Source of the DNA: Chiridota heheva
Taxonomy: Eukaryota; Echinodermata; Holothuroidea; Apodida; Chiridotidae
DNA: 64,000 bases
NCBI GenBank assembly: GCA_020152595.1
Contig: JAIGNY010003061.1
Span: 755,001 to 819,000, forward strand
Direction: 5' to 3'
Part shown: positions 47,253 through 59,739 of the stretch, one piece after another
Numbering within the stretch: position 1 is the first letter of the stretch
How the letters are laid out: each line of letters opens with the position of its first letter
Translations under genes and position numbers: made by a program
The notes under the pieces: generated by a model
Told to the model about the DNA's origin: nothing
The model's input: only the letters and a program-made list of their open reading frames with translations
The model's database searches: none

Positions 47253-47989
47253 CTGTCCTCATGATGTCCTCATTTTGATAGGCTGATGGGTGCTCAAAAG
47301 GGTATGTGGACATAGTTTACACTTGTAGAGGTACATATGCCAAGGAAAGCACATGTAAGTTACCTTTGACTTCAGTGTGGACTCAAGGAATTTGCCAGGA
47401 CACAAAGAGGCAAGAGTAACTGCATTGCATTGATATGCAAGTTGATATTTTTACTTTGGATATTGGTGCTATACAAATTAAGCTGAACATAAACATGAAC
47501 ATAAACAACATGCAAATAATAGCATTATTATTATTTAAAAAAATTAAAATAAAAATCGGCTTGAAAATACTTATTTTGCAGCTTTTTGAATTATCAGGCA
47601 TTTCATGCATTTTTTGCCTTGTTTGTAATGTATAATATGTGGGTGACCTTGAAATTTTCTTATGTGAATTCTTTGTTTTTCGATTGTCTATTGTAATTCT
47701 TTGAAGGGTGCAGCAAATTCTGAACAAAAGTTTTCGAGTCTCAATACCTCCAATCAAATTTCAGCTGAAATAGGCTTTATCATAATTTTCACTTACCGAC
47801 ATCTCAGAAAGAAGTTCAGAGAACTTTTGACAGACTGAGTGTCCAGTCATAATATCACAGATTGGGCAAGTTTCAAAATTTAAAAATTGATGTGCCAAGA
47901 TTTCAAAGTTCTTTTAATCAGCGTAGAAATTGTTAAATGTCCTTTAAGCATAAGGTCTTCTTGCAGTACAGATTCAAATAGAATTTGAA
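47253..47989. other. AT-rich intron-like sequence
   Basis: A 124-residue minus-strand frame at 47383-47757 is Lys/Ile-rich and unrecognised. Nothing supported. Confidence 0.4.
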
Positions 47990-48155
47990 GCTGAAATATT
48001 TGGAAATACTTTATACTCCTTCTCCCAACCCTCTCTATCCCCCACCTAAAACCATTCCTTACTCTTTTTGTTATAGCACCATGATAATACCCTCTTGGCA
48101 CATTTAACTCTGACTGTTGCAGTGCCGTTAAACCTCAGCAAAACAAACAATTTGA
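47990..48155 (+). mobile_element. Possible third LINE tail, diverged
   Basis: It ends GGCACATTTAACTCTGACTG, then TTGCAGTGCCGTTAAACCTC and CAAAACAAACAA. That parallels the 3' end of the LINE at 60620-60680 (GCACAATTTGACCCTCGCTG, GTGGTGCTGTTAAGCC, CAAACAAAC). The match is partial. Confidence 0.5.
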
Positions 48156-49269
48156 AATGGAGTGGTCGAAAAGTCAAAAAATAATCATTTGTAAGAAAAT
48201 GATTAAAAAATATTTCCCTAAATTGTATAAAAAAGAAAATGTTATTCTGGACTATCAGAATATCCTTAAAATCTGAAAACCTTTGAATGATTTTTGATGA
48301 TAGATTTGGTCTATCATTATGCATCTTCGAACACATTGAAAATTATCACCAAAGCTTCTTTTGTCGTCTGTGATGTGCTTTTCAATTTCATGACTTAAGC
48401 ACATAATTAATTGTTTTCCATCTGTATCATTAATCACTCTGAGCAATATTTATATCCCATTTTCATCTTAAAGTTTATTGGAGGGAAGAGGTTGGTTTGC
48501 ACGCCACAAAGAGAACATTCAGATGTCTGATAAATTAATCAATTCTCAAGTGCTTTTTGTGTCACTTCATTTCTAGTCATGAAGATTGTTTTCAAGTTGT
48601 TCTTTCAACTATTTTGGAATTGTTCGAGTGGAGTGGGTGGATGTTAGTTTGCCATTCCCAATATGGTTTGAATGTGTGCTAGAGGGCACATTGAGCCAAG
48701 TTTAGTATCGGGAATTAAACAAAAGATGTCCTTTGTAGTTATAATCTGTTTTTATCCCCTTGCCAGCGAAATAGGTGAAGAGAGGATATAGCATCTTTTA
48801 CTGTTCGTCTGTTTGCCTGCATGTATTGTCCGTCCGGCCTCTAGCATTGTTCAGCTACTAGGGAACAAAAGATTGCTGCCCTAGGAAAGGAATTCCAACT
48901 ATTTTTATGAAACAAAATTTATATAAAGGAGAACAAATGCATTCCAGACTTGATTAACAGCAATTAAAGGATCTGTTCTGGGATGAAAAAGTTGAGTTTA
49001 TAGAACTGCTGACTGAATGGAATTTATAATGAAGTGTCTTGGAAGTGAATAGGGAAATAACAATAAGGTTTTGCTAGAACAGAGTGGAAACATAGTAGAC
49101 TTATGATAAACTCCAGGTGAATCTGCAATGAATTTTCATTCTTGTTTTGGTAGATAGAACAGCCCTATTAGATTTATAAGGAGAAAAAAGTTAACATGTT
49201 TTTATTGAAAGTGTCAGCTGTAAGTTAAGGCTGGGGGGGGGTTATAATGAAAGTTGGAATGATGAGTTG
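48156..49269. other. Intron-like sequence
   Basis: Around 48760-48850 a CCCCTTGCCAGCGAAATAGG ... GTCCGTCCGG patch resembles the left ends of invertebrate dispersed repeats. Nothing else supported. Confidence 0.35.
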
Positions 49270-49510
49270 GTTAAGAGAATATTTGGTAGATGAGTGAATG
49301 GCAAAGTAGGTGAATGGAAGATGGTAGGTGAATGGGGGATGTTAGGTGAATAGGGGATGGTAGGTGAACGGGCATGTTGAGGAATAGAGGATGGTAGGTG
49401 AATGGAGAATGGTAGATGAACAGAGGATGGCAGGTGAGGGGGGATGGTAGGTGAATGGGGCATGTTGAGTTGATAGAAGTGAGGGGATGGGAGTTAAAAG
49501 GAAAAAGATG
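49270..49510. repeat. Minisatellite of about 17 bp
   Basis: Repeats of ATGGTAGGTGAATGGGG with variants. It abuts the 22-bp array that follows. Confidence 0.88.
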
Positions 49511-49544
49511 GTAGAATGTTGATTGGTAGATGAAGGAATTAGGA

Positions 49545-50160
49545 TGGGATGGCATGGGGGGTAGGATGGGATGAAATATGGGACAGGGTTAGATGGCATG
49601 TGGGACAGGGTGGTATGTGGAACAGGGTACCATGGAATGTGCGACAGGATGTCATGGCATATAGGACAGGGTGGGATAGCATGTAGGACAGGGTGGCGTG
49701 GCATGTGAATCAAGGTAGTGTCATGGCAATTAAGACAGGCTGGGATGCCATGTGGGACAAGGTGGGATGGCATGGGGGCCAGAGTGTTGACATTTGAGAC
49801 AGGATGGCATGTCGTCTGGATTTCAGGTGGGATGGCACATGGGGCAGGGTGGGATAGCATGTGGGATAGGATGGAATGGTATGTAGGAGAGGATGGGATG
49901 GCACATGGTACCTGGAAGGATGGCATGTGGGACAGAGTAGGATGATATATGGGACAGGGAGGAATGGCATGTGGGACAAGATGGCATGGTTTATGGAACA
50001 GGGCAGCAAGGCATATGGTGAGATGTCATCTTGATTGCAGGTATGATGGCATATGGGTCATGTTGTGGAATGGTATCTGTATTTCATGTATGATTTCCTG
50101 TAGAGAGGGATATTGGATGGGACATCGTGCAGTACAGAGGGTGGGATGGCAGTTGTGACA
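49545..50160. repeat. 22-bp minisatellite related to the 24-bp arrays
   Basis: The unit resembles GGGATGGCATGT followed by GGGACAGGGT, very close to the 24-bp unit in copies A and B. The shared left and right ends of those elements are not seen here, so this is a third locus for the repeat without its host element. Long frames on both strands are artefacts. Confidence 0.9.
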
Positions 50161-51525
50161 TATGGTGAAAAGCATGTTATTAGCAGCGAGGGGATTTGTA
50201 TCATTTGCGATGTCTGGTTTGAAGGGAAGGGTGTATTATAATGACCTTAGTATAATCTTATTATAAATTTGGTAGTTGTATTTATATATTTGGCTTTACG
50301 GAAATTCATTTGTTCATATTCAATTAAGCATAAGAAGTATTTGTGATTGATGCTTGATTGTGACTAACGGTATCAGAATGTTGGAAACTTCATTTTGTAT
50401 TTGGAGCTTGTATTAATTAAAGAATTGATTTTGCTTTCAGATTTTTTTTATGCTGAAATACAGTGGTTTATTGGTTCATTGTATTTTCTTTAAATGTATA
50501 TTAAATTGTAATAGAGCTTGTAGAATTATTCATTTTAGGCTCTTGCGAGCTCATTGTGAAGAAATATAGGGTTGCCATCATGAGTAAATAAGCAGCTCGA
50601 ACAAGTTTAAAAGTAGCTCAAATATATGTTACATTTTTTAATTAGTATTATTTTGTTCACAGGCATATAAAAGAGGGTGTAATAGATGATTTTCAAAATA
50701 AAAAAAAACAATAAAAGCATAATAATCTTGTTAAAACTATTGACATCAAATTTTCCTTGGTATACCTGATCGTAAAGATAGTTAAATGGAATTTTAATAT
50801 GTTTCCAATGTTTTGCGTATTTACAAAAATTTGTTTCAGCAACTGCAACCACCCGCAGTCTAATAGCATCATACAATAGCACAGCAAACAACTCAAGTTG
50901 AGTCTAATAATATACATTAGTACCTCACAAGTTCTTATCAGTCCTAAAAAGCAATGTTTGAGACAAAATATTCTATACTTCACCTGAGGACATTTTGGTG
51001 ACAGTGAGCCATAATAAAAATAGAAGAAAAGAAATTTTATCTCAAAGAAGCGAAAACTCTTTCTACTGGAGACAGCGTCAGCAGACTGACTGCTCATTAT
51101 AATGATGAAATTATTAGCACTTTGCTACTTTGTGTGAAGGGTGCAGAATGGTTGCTATGAGTGAATGGATAAGTAGTGGGCAAGCTTAAAAACAGGGTTG
51201 TTAAATGGCTTTAATGTTAAGTGTTAATAGCATTTGATATCTTTCATAGAAATTGTTGACAAGTTGATATCCATTAGAAAGGAGTCACTTTTCCACTTTG
51301 TGATGCATTTGGACATAATTTTGATTTAAACTTTGTTTAGCATAATTGCTCTATGAAAGATATAACTTTTTGTTTATCCATTGATGGGAACTAGTGACTT
51401 TTTTCAAAATTTTACTTTGTATAATATGGTGAAGGGCACATCGTTTTATGTTTAACATTGTGATACTGCTGATTTGTTATCCCTGGAGACTGAATAAGTT
51501 CAAGTAGGTATCAATAAAAAAAAAA
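50161..51525. other. AT-rich intron-like sequence
   Basis: A 134-residue minus-strand frame (50693-51097) has no recognised domain. Nothing supported. Confidence 0.4.
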
Positions 51526-52281
51526 TTGGATGTTGGTGTTTGTTAAACAAGCCAACTCTATATTTGCTAGATTTATGAAGGACAGGTGTGAGATATGTGG
51601 CAAAAAGTGCAGAGTCCTCTGGAGTCGTCCATTGATTTATTTTTCCTTTTTTTTTGTATCTCGAATTATTTAAAATAAAGTTGCTTCTTTATGCAACATT
51701 TGAACTATTTGATATTTTTCTTATTAAAAAAATTGTAATAAGTGGTGATTTGATACTCAGGATTTAATTGCAGAAGTAAGTGTACTATTTAATTGAAAAA
51801 AATATAAATATTGTTTATTAAAATAACAGACTGAGTGGAAATGATACATTTTTTACAGAAAGTGAGAATGAATGAATGTAACAAGTGCTTCTATTTTGAC
51901 AACTTTGAAATCTCCAGTGATTGAAGCAACAAGCGCTCTTTTTAATGCTAACAAATTTGCTCTTCTTGATTTAAACCTTTCTGACTGCCTTAATTTGCAG
52001 ATAAATAAGAGTTAGCTGATGTTTGTAAATCAAGCCATCACTATAGTTACTAGATTTACGAAGGACAGATAGGAAAAGTATTGAAAATTGTGCCAGTATC
52101 CGGACATCTTCTATTGATTTATTTTTCCAATTTTTACATCTTAAATTAATCAAAACGTAGAAGTAAATACTGCTTCTTTGGCAGCATTTTGTAATATTTG
52201 ACATTTTGTCAATTTGAGGAAAAATCAAGTGGTGATTCATTGCTCTGGATTTAATTGTAGGAGTAAATGTACTTTTTAATC
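51526..52281. repeat. Direct duplication, second copy interrupted
   Basis: 51526-51790 matches 52015-52281 (shared TTGATTTATTTTTCC, GTGGTGATT, GGATTTAATTG.AG). The next part of unit 1 (51826-52013, with AACAAGTGCTTCTATTTTGA) does not follow in unit 2; its partner is at 60724-60902. Confidence 0.8.
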
Positions 52282-52539
52282 TGTCAAACTATCTATTCGG
52301 AGTTTACTCTACCACACACTTTTCCACCTAAACTTTAGCGCTTTTTTCATTTTCCGGGTTTTCTCTTTGTGGATGGGTGACTACTTTCGGTAAAATCGTT
52401 TCTTTGAACTTTTCCCCTTCCATTGTTACCAGATCTACAAGCACTTTTCGGTACTTGTACAGTGGTTCTCGTTTAGTAGTTCTGCACCTTTTGTTTTTGT
52501 AGTTGCCTCAGGTCTCCCAGCCCCCTTGTAGAAATTTCT

Positions 52540-54706
52540 GATTTTTTTTAAGTCAGAAAATTATAATCAGATTGTAATCCTGGATTTGGAACCCTCTTTT
52601 CTGACTAAAATCTGATTAAAACCGATGGAGAAAAATATTGTCAGAATTGTTAAATCAGATTTAAATCATAATTGTAATCAGAAAAGTTTTAATCAGAAAT
52701 GGTTCCAAATTCAAGACTCAAAATAATCTGACTATGGCCATTTCTGCCTATTTTAATCAGAAATTAAGTCAGTTCTGATTGTATTCTGATTATTCTTTAT
52801 AATCAGATTTGTCTATAATAATATTTAAGTCAGAATTTTAGTCAGAAAAGTTTTTGTCAGAAAATATCTGACTATAATTCATATAATCAGAAATGTAATT
52901 CTGATTATCTTTTATAATCAGATTATAGTCAGAAAATATCTGACTATAATTCATATAATCAGAAATGTAATTCTGATTATCTTTTATAATAAGTTTTTAG
53001 TCAGAAAATATCTGACTATAATTCGTATAATCAGAAATGTAATACTGATTATCTTTCAAATCAGATTTTAGTCAGAAAATATCTGACTATATTTCATATA
53101 ATCAGAAATGTAATTCTGATTATCATTTATAATCAGATTTTAGCCAAAAATATCTGACTATAATCAATATAAACAGAAATGTAATTCTGATTATCTTTTA
53201 TATAAGTCAGAAAATAGACTATAATCAATATTTTTAGATTATCTCAGAAAATATCTGACTATAATCAATATAATCAGAAATGTAATTCTGATTATCATTT
53301 ATAATCAGATTTTAGTCAGAAAATATCTGACTATAATCAATATAAACAGAAATGTAATTCTGATTATCTTTTATAATCAGATTTTAGCCAGAAAATATCT
53401 GACTATAATCAATATAAACAGAAATGTAATTCTGATTATCTTTTATAATTAGATTTTAGTCAGAAAATATCTGACTATAATCAATATAATCAGAAATGTA
53501 ATTCTGATTACCTTTTATAATTAGATTTTAGCCAGAAAATATCTGACTATAATCAATATAAATAGAAACGTATTTCTGATTATCTTTTATAATCAGATTT
53601 TAGCCAGAAAATATCTGTCTCTAATCAGAAATGTAATTCTGATTATCTTTCATAATCAGATTTTAGTCAGAAAATATCTGACTATAATCAATATAATCAG
53701 AAATTTCATTCTGATTATCTTTTATAATAAGATTTTAGCCAGAAATTATCTGACTATAATCAATATAATCAGAAATGTAATTCTGATTATCTTTTATAAT
53801 AAGATTTTAGCCAGAAAATATCTGACTATAATCAATATAATCAGAAATGTAATTCTGATTATCTTTTTTAATCAGATTTTAGTCAGAAATTATCTGACTA
53901 TAATCAATATAATCAGAAATGTAATTCTGATTATCTTTTATAATAAGATTTTAGCCAGAAAATATCTGACTATAATCAATATAATCAGAAATGTAATTCT
54001 GATTATCTTTTATAATAAGATTTTAGCCAGAAAATATCTGACTATAATCAATATAATCAGAAATGTAATTCTGATTATCTTTTTAATCAGATTTTAGCCA
54101 GAAAATATCTGACTATAATCAATATAATCAGAAATGTAATTCTGATTATCTTTTATAATAAGATTTTAGCCAGAAAATATCTGACTATAATCAATATAAT
54201 CAGAAATGTAATTCTGATTATCTTTTTAATCAGATTTTAGCCAGAAATTATCTGACTATAATCAATATAATCAGAAATGTAATTCTGATTATCTTTTTAA
54301 TCAGATTTTAGTCAGAAATTATCTGACTATAATCAATATAATCAGAAATGTAATTCTGATTACCTTTTTAATCAGATTTTAGCCAGAAAATATCTGACTA
54401 TAATCAATATAAACAGAAATGTAATTCTGATTATCTTTTATAATCAGATTTTAGCCAGAAAATATCTGACTATAATCAATATAAACAGAAATGTAAATCT
54501 GATTATCTTTTATAATGAGATTTTAGCCAGAAAATATCTGACTATAATCAGAAATGTAATTCTGATAATCTTTAATAATTAGATTTTAGCCAGAAAATAT
54601 CTGACTATAATCAATTTAATCAGAAATGTATTTCTGATTATCTTTTAAAACAAGATTTTAGCCAGAAAATATCTGACTATAATCAATATAATCAGAAATA
54701 AAATTT
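52540..54706. repeat. 72-bp palindrome-rich satellite, about 26 units plus degenerate lead-in
   Basis: The monomer alternates two near-palindromes, TCAGAAAATATCTGA and AATCAGAAATGTAATTCTGA(TT), joined by CTATAATCAATAT and ATCTTTTATAATAAGATTTTAG. From about 52860 the units are regular with few indels. 52540-52860 is a scrambled version, plausibly the ancestral or decayed edge. Composition is strongly AT with no long frames. Confidence 0.95.
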
Positions 54707-55887
54707 TGGATATCCAGAAATATTGTTTAAATGTGAATCCATAATAATCAGTAATATTATGATTTTAAATTCAGCTACATGCATACAGGCCTGGATGCAC
54801 ATGCAGATCCAGCCAGATGACCCTTTACAAATATACAGCGACCAGTTGGTTGCAAATGAGGTTCACTCTGGTAGAACATGACGTTACAGTAGAGGTTGCA
54901 TTATCAGGTGCCAGACCATTGCTGATATTTTGTACTAGCTTGTTACCAATCTTATCAAACTTTTCTGTTCCATATCCCTCTCAATGGGTTTCTTTTTTAA
55001 TCCAGATCCACTTATACAATTCCCTTAGCAACATTTAAAAAGAAATTAGAATACATTAATGCTTGAGTACTATCTAATTGTATGAGCAAAAGGCGATTCC
55101 ATATGTTACATTTTTAAATGTTTTGATCCAAAGCTGATTACTGGCTGTATATACTGTATAACAAATCTAATAAAGAAATGTCATGGGTCTTCTCAAACTT
55201 GTCCTTCTTCATTAACAGCAATCAAGATCTTCCTTCTCTGTGTGCTGGTTCAAGCAGTTTCTTGGACAGCCTAAACAGTAAACAAAAGCAGAACAAATTA
55301 CGTAGTCTTAATAATAACATTAAAAGAAGGAAATAATAAGAATTATTACTTGCAATATTTTAATATCCCTACATGAAGGCAAAATTGTTGAGGGCTAGGG
55401 CCTAGGTCCTGACAGATTAAATTCACTTAATTAATTCTTGTGAAGTTTTTCCCCCCACCCCCTCTCCAAAATGGCAACCCCTACTTTGTGTGGGAAAATT
55501 ATTGACATGTTGCCCTCCCTCTCCTATTTGTGAAGGAAACTTGCAACTCTGTGGAGTAGAATGTTGATTTGAAGCCAATAATCACAGGTTCATTGCCAAA
55601 TCATGTGTACCATGTGCAGTACTAAAGAGGACAACTGAAGAGTTGTGTAAACTTTTTAAATTGTTATGCCTATAAATGCCATTGATTAATTTAAAGAACT
55701 GCTGTGATAATTTGTACCTTTTATGGTTGAATCTAAAACTTTTAACAAATTTTGTTTGAAAATTGCTAGCGTTAAACACGCCTATGAAGAGTGATGTTAC
55801 ACCCTCAATTGCTTAATGTAAGTGTATTTTAAATTTAAAATGAATTGAATTATTTTAACCAGATAAAACATTTTTTACCTTCATTTT
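54707..55887. other. Intron-like sequence; possible LINE C-terminal remnant
   Basis: Near 55028-55063 the frame TFKKKLEYINA-stop followed by an AT-rich tail resembles the C-terminal end of CR1-like LINE proteins, but it is too short to assign. C-rich runs near 55450. Nothing else supported. Confidence 0.3.
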
Positions 55888-55938
55888 TTTTTTTTTTTTG
55901 TTGGTTTTTTTTTTTTTTTTTTTTGGGGGGGGGGGGGC
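55888..55938. repeat. Poly-T tract running into poly-G
   Basis: T-runs interrupted by a few Gs, followed directly by a run of Gs ending at about 55938. Confidence 0.95.
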
Positions 55939-56099
55939 AGCAACTAACAGCTTCCCTAATCTCATGACATCTAATGGTCATAAGTTACACAATTTCAAAA
56001 AATACTTCAATATAAAACCTTCAACCTTGCTATGCTATGCCATATAATGCACAAAGAATTTGGATTTTTAGGTTGTGATGCCACTTCTAGTCCGATTCT

Positions 56100-56543
56100 A
56101 GATTTCTAAAAGAAATCTACAACAGACTGTATGTAAGATTTCTGAAAGAAATCTACGACAGACTACGTAAGATTTCTGAAAGAAATCTACGACAGACTAC
56201 GTAAGATTTCTGAAAGAAATCTACGACAGACTACGTAAGATTTCTGAAAGAAATCTACGACAGACTACGTAAGATTTCTGAAAGAAATCTACGACAGACT
56301 ACGTAAGATTTCTGAAAGAAATCTACGACAGACTACGTAAGATTTTTAAAAGAAATCTACGACAGACTACGTAAAATCTTTTTAAAAAATCTACGATAGA
56401 CTACGTAAGATTTCTAAAAGAAATCTGCAACAGACTGCGTAAGATTTTTAAATGAAATCTATGACATACTACGTAAGATTTCTATAAGAAATCTACGACA
56501 GACTATATGTAAGATTTCTAAAAGAAATCCACGACAGACTGTA
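56100..56543. repeat. 34-bp hairpin minisatellite, about 13 units
   Basis: Each unit contains AGATTTC-TGAAA-GAAATCT, a 7-bp stem with a 5-nt loop, followed by ACGACAGACTACGTA. Middle units (about 56140-56340) are nearly identical and the outer ones diverge, as in arrays that homogenise from the centre. Confidence 0.93.
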
Positions 56544-56547
56544 CATA

Positions 56548-56664
56548 TTAAACTTTAATATCTCCTCAATGAAATAATGGTTCAAACACTTTTTCAACAT
56601 GTTGTTGCTTCTAGCATTCACTTTCATAGAATTTAAACATGTATGACCACTGAATTATTCCTTA
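56548..56664. mobile_element. Right-end fragment of the TTAAAGGATTAGTTCA MITE
   Basis: It keeps TTTAATATCTCCTCAATGAA, a TTCACTTTCATA stretch and a terminal TGAATTATTCCTTAA, matching the order in 26110-26243. The left part is missing. Confidence 0.5.
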
Positions 56665-58134
56665 AGTATACTTGTAAAATAAAATATTAAATGAGCAAGA
56701 TTGGTGTAACATCTTAGTGACATTTCTTGCTGCATCACGTATTAGGCTTTAAATGATGTTAATCATAAACCATCACAAGCATGTAAATGGTACTAGCTTG
56801 TACATAACTTGATTTCTTGATGATGAATTGCATTGTATCCACACTCAATGTTTTTGATGCTGTGATCTGGAGATATACATGTATGACCAAGTCTGCCATG
56901 TAACAAGGATAACAGGCACATTTACTCTGTTACTTTGAAAACAATTAGTTTAGCAATATTCTGTTGGGTCAAGAAAATACAAACCTGTCATACTACCAAT
57001 AGAAATCATGGTAAGTGAATTATTTTTTGATCAAACTTCATTACAAGTTTTTAATTTATGCAAAATTTGTATGACTGGTAGACAACGTGAAAAGGCAATT
57101 CTTTCAATTTCTTCTTACAGTAGGAAAATTTATTCCTACTTGAATTTTATTGGGAGAATGACAAAGATGCAAACACTTTGGGGCAGAATTTGCTGCACCA
57201 CATCAAACAATTTTTGGTAGGAATTAAAGAAAGAAAAAAAAAACACGAAAGAAAATACCAAGGTTGCCATGTAAATACATCACAAATTTGTGTTACATAC
57301 CGAAATGTATGCCTGAGATTTAAATAAGTAGAAAATGGTGAAGTGCTTAACTGATATGATAGTTTTTAATAGATTTTGAAGTAATTTAGCTTATACTGCA
57401 TCCTTTAGGATTTTCCTATATAAATCCACCACCCTCCTCCACCCTGTCCATCACAGGGGTGGTGCTAGGATTGAATGACGGGGGGGGGAGGGGCTTGGGG
57501 ATGGGGGTAGGGGACGAGAGAGGTAGGGGACGGGGGGGGGGAGTATAACCAGATGATAAATTCTCCATTCAAATATATGTTCATATACATAATATAAGAT
57601 ATCCCAAGACATTTGATTGGACAATGCATGGTGTTCCAACATTTAAAAGGAAAATAAAGCCTAAATAGTCAATATGCCCTTTTTCCCCTTTTCTTTCGAA
57701 AATAAGCCTCAAAAATGACTTTCTGCTAGTCGTTGCATTAATTCAAAGTTAATCAAGTTAATCAGTGACACATGCATGTTAATTTGTCCATAAATGTTCT
57801 ATTATTTTTTCCCAGTAAAGGAGGGCCATATTGTAGATATTGTCAATGACAGCTTATCTCCTTATACACCCTGCTGGTGTAATCCCTGGGAGGGTGCTGA
57901 CTGAATTAGGCAGGGTAGGGGAGGCATCTGAAAGAATTATAAAAGCTGTTAAGTGTGCCATGGGGAAAGTGAGAGATTGATTTATTTTACCCTTGACAAG
58001 ACTGCATTACCGATCTCATGAAAACTTAATTTTGCATTAATTAAAAATAATTCTATATTGAAAATAATTCTGTATAGATAATTCTGTATTTAAAATAATT
58101 CTGTATTGAAAAGAAACATACTCAGCACAGTAAG

Positions 58135-58135
<1 letters not shown>
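56665..58135. other. Intron-like sequence containing one weak exon candidate
   Basis: G-rich runs at about 57480-57540. The exon candidate at 56954-57010 is listed separately. Confidence 0.4.
56954..57010 (+). CDS. Weak candidate 57-nt exon
   Basis: AG at 56952-56953 precedes a frame QYSVGSRKYKPVILPIEIM ending at ATG before a perfect GTAAGTG donor. It is 57 nt, phase 0 and symmetric, the same size as the triplicated exons, but its sequence is not related to them. The acceptor's pyrimidine tract is modest (CTCTGTTACTTTGAAAAC). It might be another cassette exon of the same gene or a chance bracket. Confidence 0.25.

Positions 58136-58175
<40 letters not shown>
58136..58175. repeat. (AT)n microsatellite
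   Basis: About 40 bp of pure AT dinucleotide just upstream of the LINE. Confidence 0.97.
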
Positions 58176-58183
<8 letters not shown>

Positions 58184-58435
58184 TTAAAAACAAAAGATGC
58201 ATTCTTCCTTTCCTATTTCAAATTCAATGGCTTATTATTCTCAACAGATTAACTGATGTTTCAGTGTTTAAAGCAGTTCTACCTTATCTAAACCTCCCTC
58301 TCCCCTTCTCTGCCTGACCTTTCTCACCTTTCTTTAATTACCTTAACTTCTTTCCCTTATCTACCTTCTCTCCCTCCTTCCCTTTATCCCACCTCTCTTT
58401 CCTCTCTTTCCTAACCTTTGCACACCTGCTGTTCC

Positions 58436-59724
58436 CTCTGTAAAATTATGGAAAGGATCATCAACCAAAGACTTAAGTGATTCCATGAGACCAACATAAT
58501 CTTCTCTCCTCACCAAAGCAGCTTCCAAAAACGTCGCAATACCTTGGACCAGTTCTTCACGCTCGACACCTCTATCCAGGAATCCTTTGTAAAAAAAGGA
58601 ACACTTCATTGCCATTTTTTTGACCTCAAGAAAGCATTCTAGACTACTTATAGATACTTCATTACCTGCAAGTTTTACAGCATCGACCTCTGGAGAGGCC
58701 ACCTCCCCACCTTTATTCAAAACTTCCTCTCACCAGGCAGTTCTAAGTTCATATTGGTCACACCCTCTCCAACCCCCTCCAAAAAAAGAGGACTTCCTCA
58801 AGGCAGATTTCTTTCCCCTACTCTCTTCAACCTGAGCATCGCGGAAAAACTTGACCCCAACATCAAATATGCCCTCTACGTGGATGACTTCACCATCTTC
58901 TACTCCTCCCCTAGCTTTTCTCTCATCGAAAATAGGCTCCAACTCAGCCTCAACTGACTACAAGACTGGTGCAACAATAATGGTTTTAAATTCTCCAAAG
59001 ACAAGACAGTCTGCATGCACTTCTGTCATTTCAACAACCTCCACCCTAACCCGAACCTCATGATCAATGGCAATCGCATCCCTAAAGTTGAAGACACAAA
59101 GTTCCTGGGTTTATCCCTAGACCCCAAGCTCTCCTACAAACAACACATCACCAACCTGAAACAGAAATGCAACAGCTTCTTCAACCTTCTCCACCTCCTC
59201 TCCAACACCACTTCGGATGCGAACAACCATGCTCTCCTCAAAATCTTCAGGCTCACCATTCGTGCCAAGCTCGTCTACGGCAATATTGTCTACTGTGCTG
59301 CTTGCAACTCTTACCTCAACCATATCCACACCATTTTAAATAAAGCCCTCAGGCTTTGTCTGGGTGCCTACAGGACCTCCCCCATCACCAGCCTTCATGT
59401 TGACGCCAATGAACCCCCCTTTTTGCTAAGGTGTAGAAACCTTAGCCTCTGATACACATTTAGAGTCCTCACCAACACCCAAAACCCTGTTTACAACCTC
59501 ATTAGGTACCCCAATTTCTCCACCCTCTTTGGAAGGACTAAAACCTTATCCCCTCCCTTCAGCTTACGCATCAAACCCGACCTCCACCATCTTGGCATCA
59601 ACCCTGCCACCCTTGGCACCTTCTCCTGGCCCTTTTTTCCTCCCTGGGCCACTCCCTCTCTTCTCTTTCATCCACCTGGGCTTCTCCACTCATCACAAAA
59701 CCCAAACCCACCCTAAGCTCCTCA
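58436..59724 (+). pseudogene. LINE reverse transcriptase, inactivated
   Basis: One reading frame runs the whole length but has several in-frame stops. Recognisable parts in order are LCKIMERIINQRL, SPHQSSFQKRRNTLDQFF, HFFDLKKAF (motif A with its catalytic Asp), GLPQG (motif B), ALYVDDFTIF (motif C, the YVDD catalytic pair), NNNGFKFSKDKT and TKFLGLSLDPKLSYKQHI (thumb-side). Stops lie after NQRLK, after DLKKAF, at 58955-58957 (where a Trp would be usual) and at 59450-59452, where CGA to TGA decay would explain it. The catalytic Asps remain, but the stops make it dead. Confidence 0.9.
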
Positions 59725-59739
59725 TTAACCTCCACAACC

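Noticed and set aside
50693..51097. 134-residue minus-strand membrane-like protein
   Set aside because: Hydrophobic composition follows AT-rich DNA; no domain, no splice or promoter context.
52540..54706. CRISPR-like or attachment-site array
   Set aside because: No variable spacers; the whole 72-bp monomer is repeated, which is satellite DNA.
58361..58720. 119-residue minus-strand frame
   Set aside because: Shadow of the LINE reverse transcriptase on the opposite strand.
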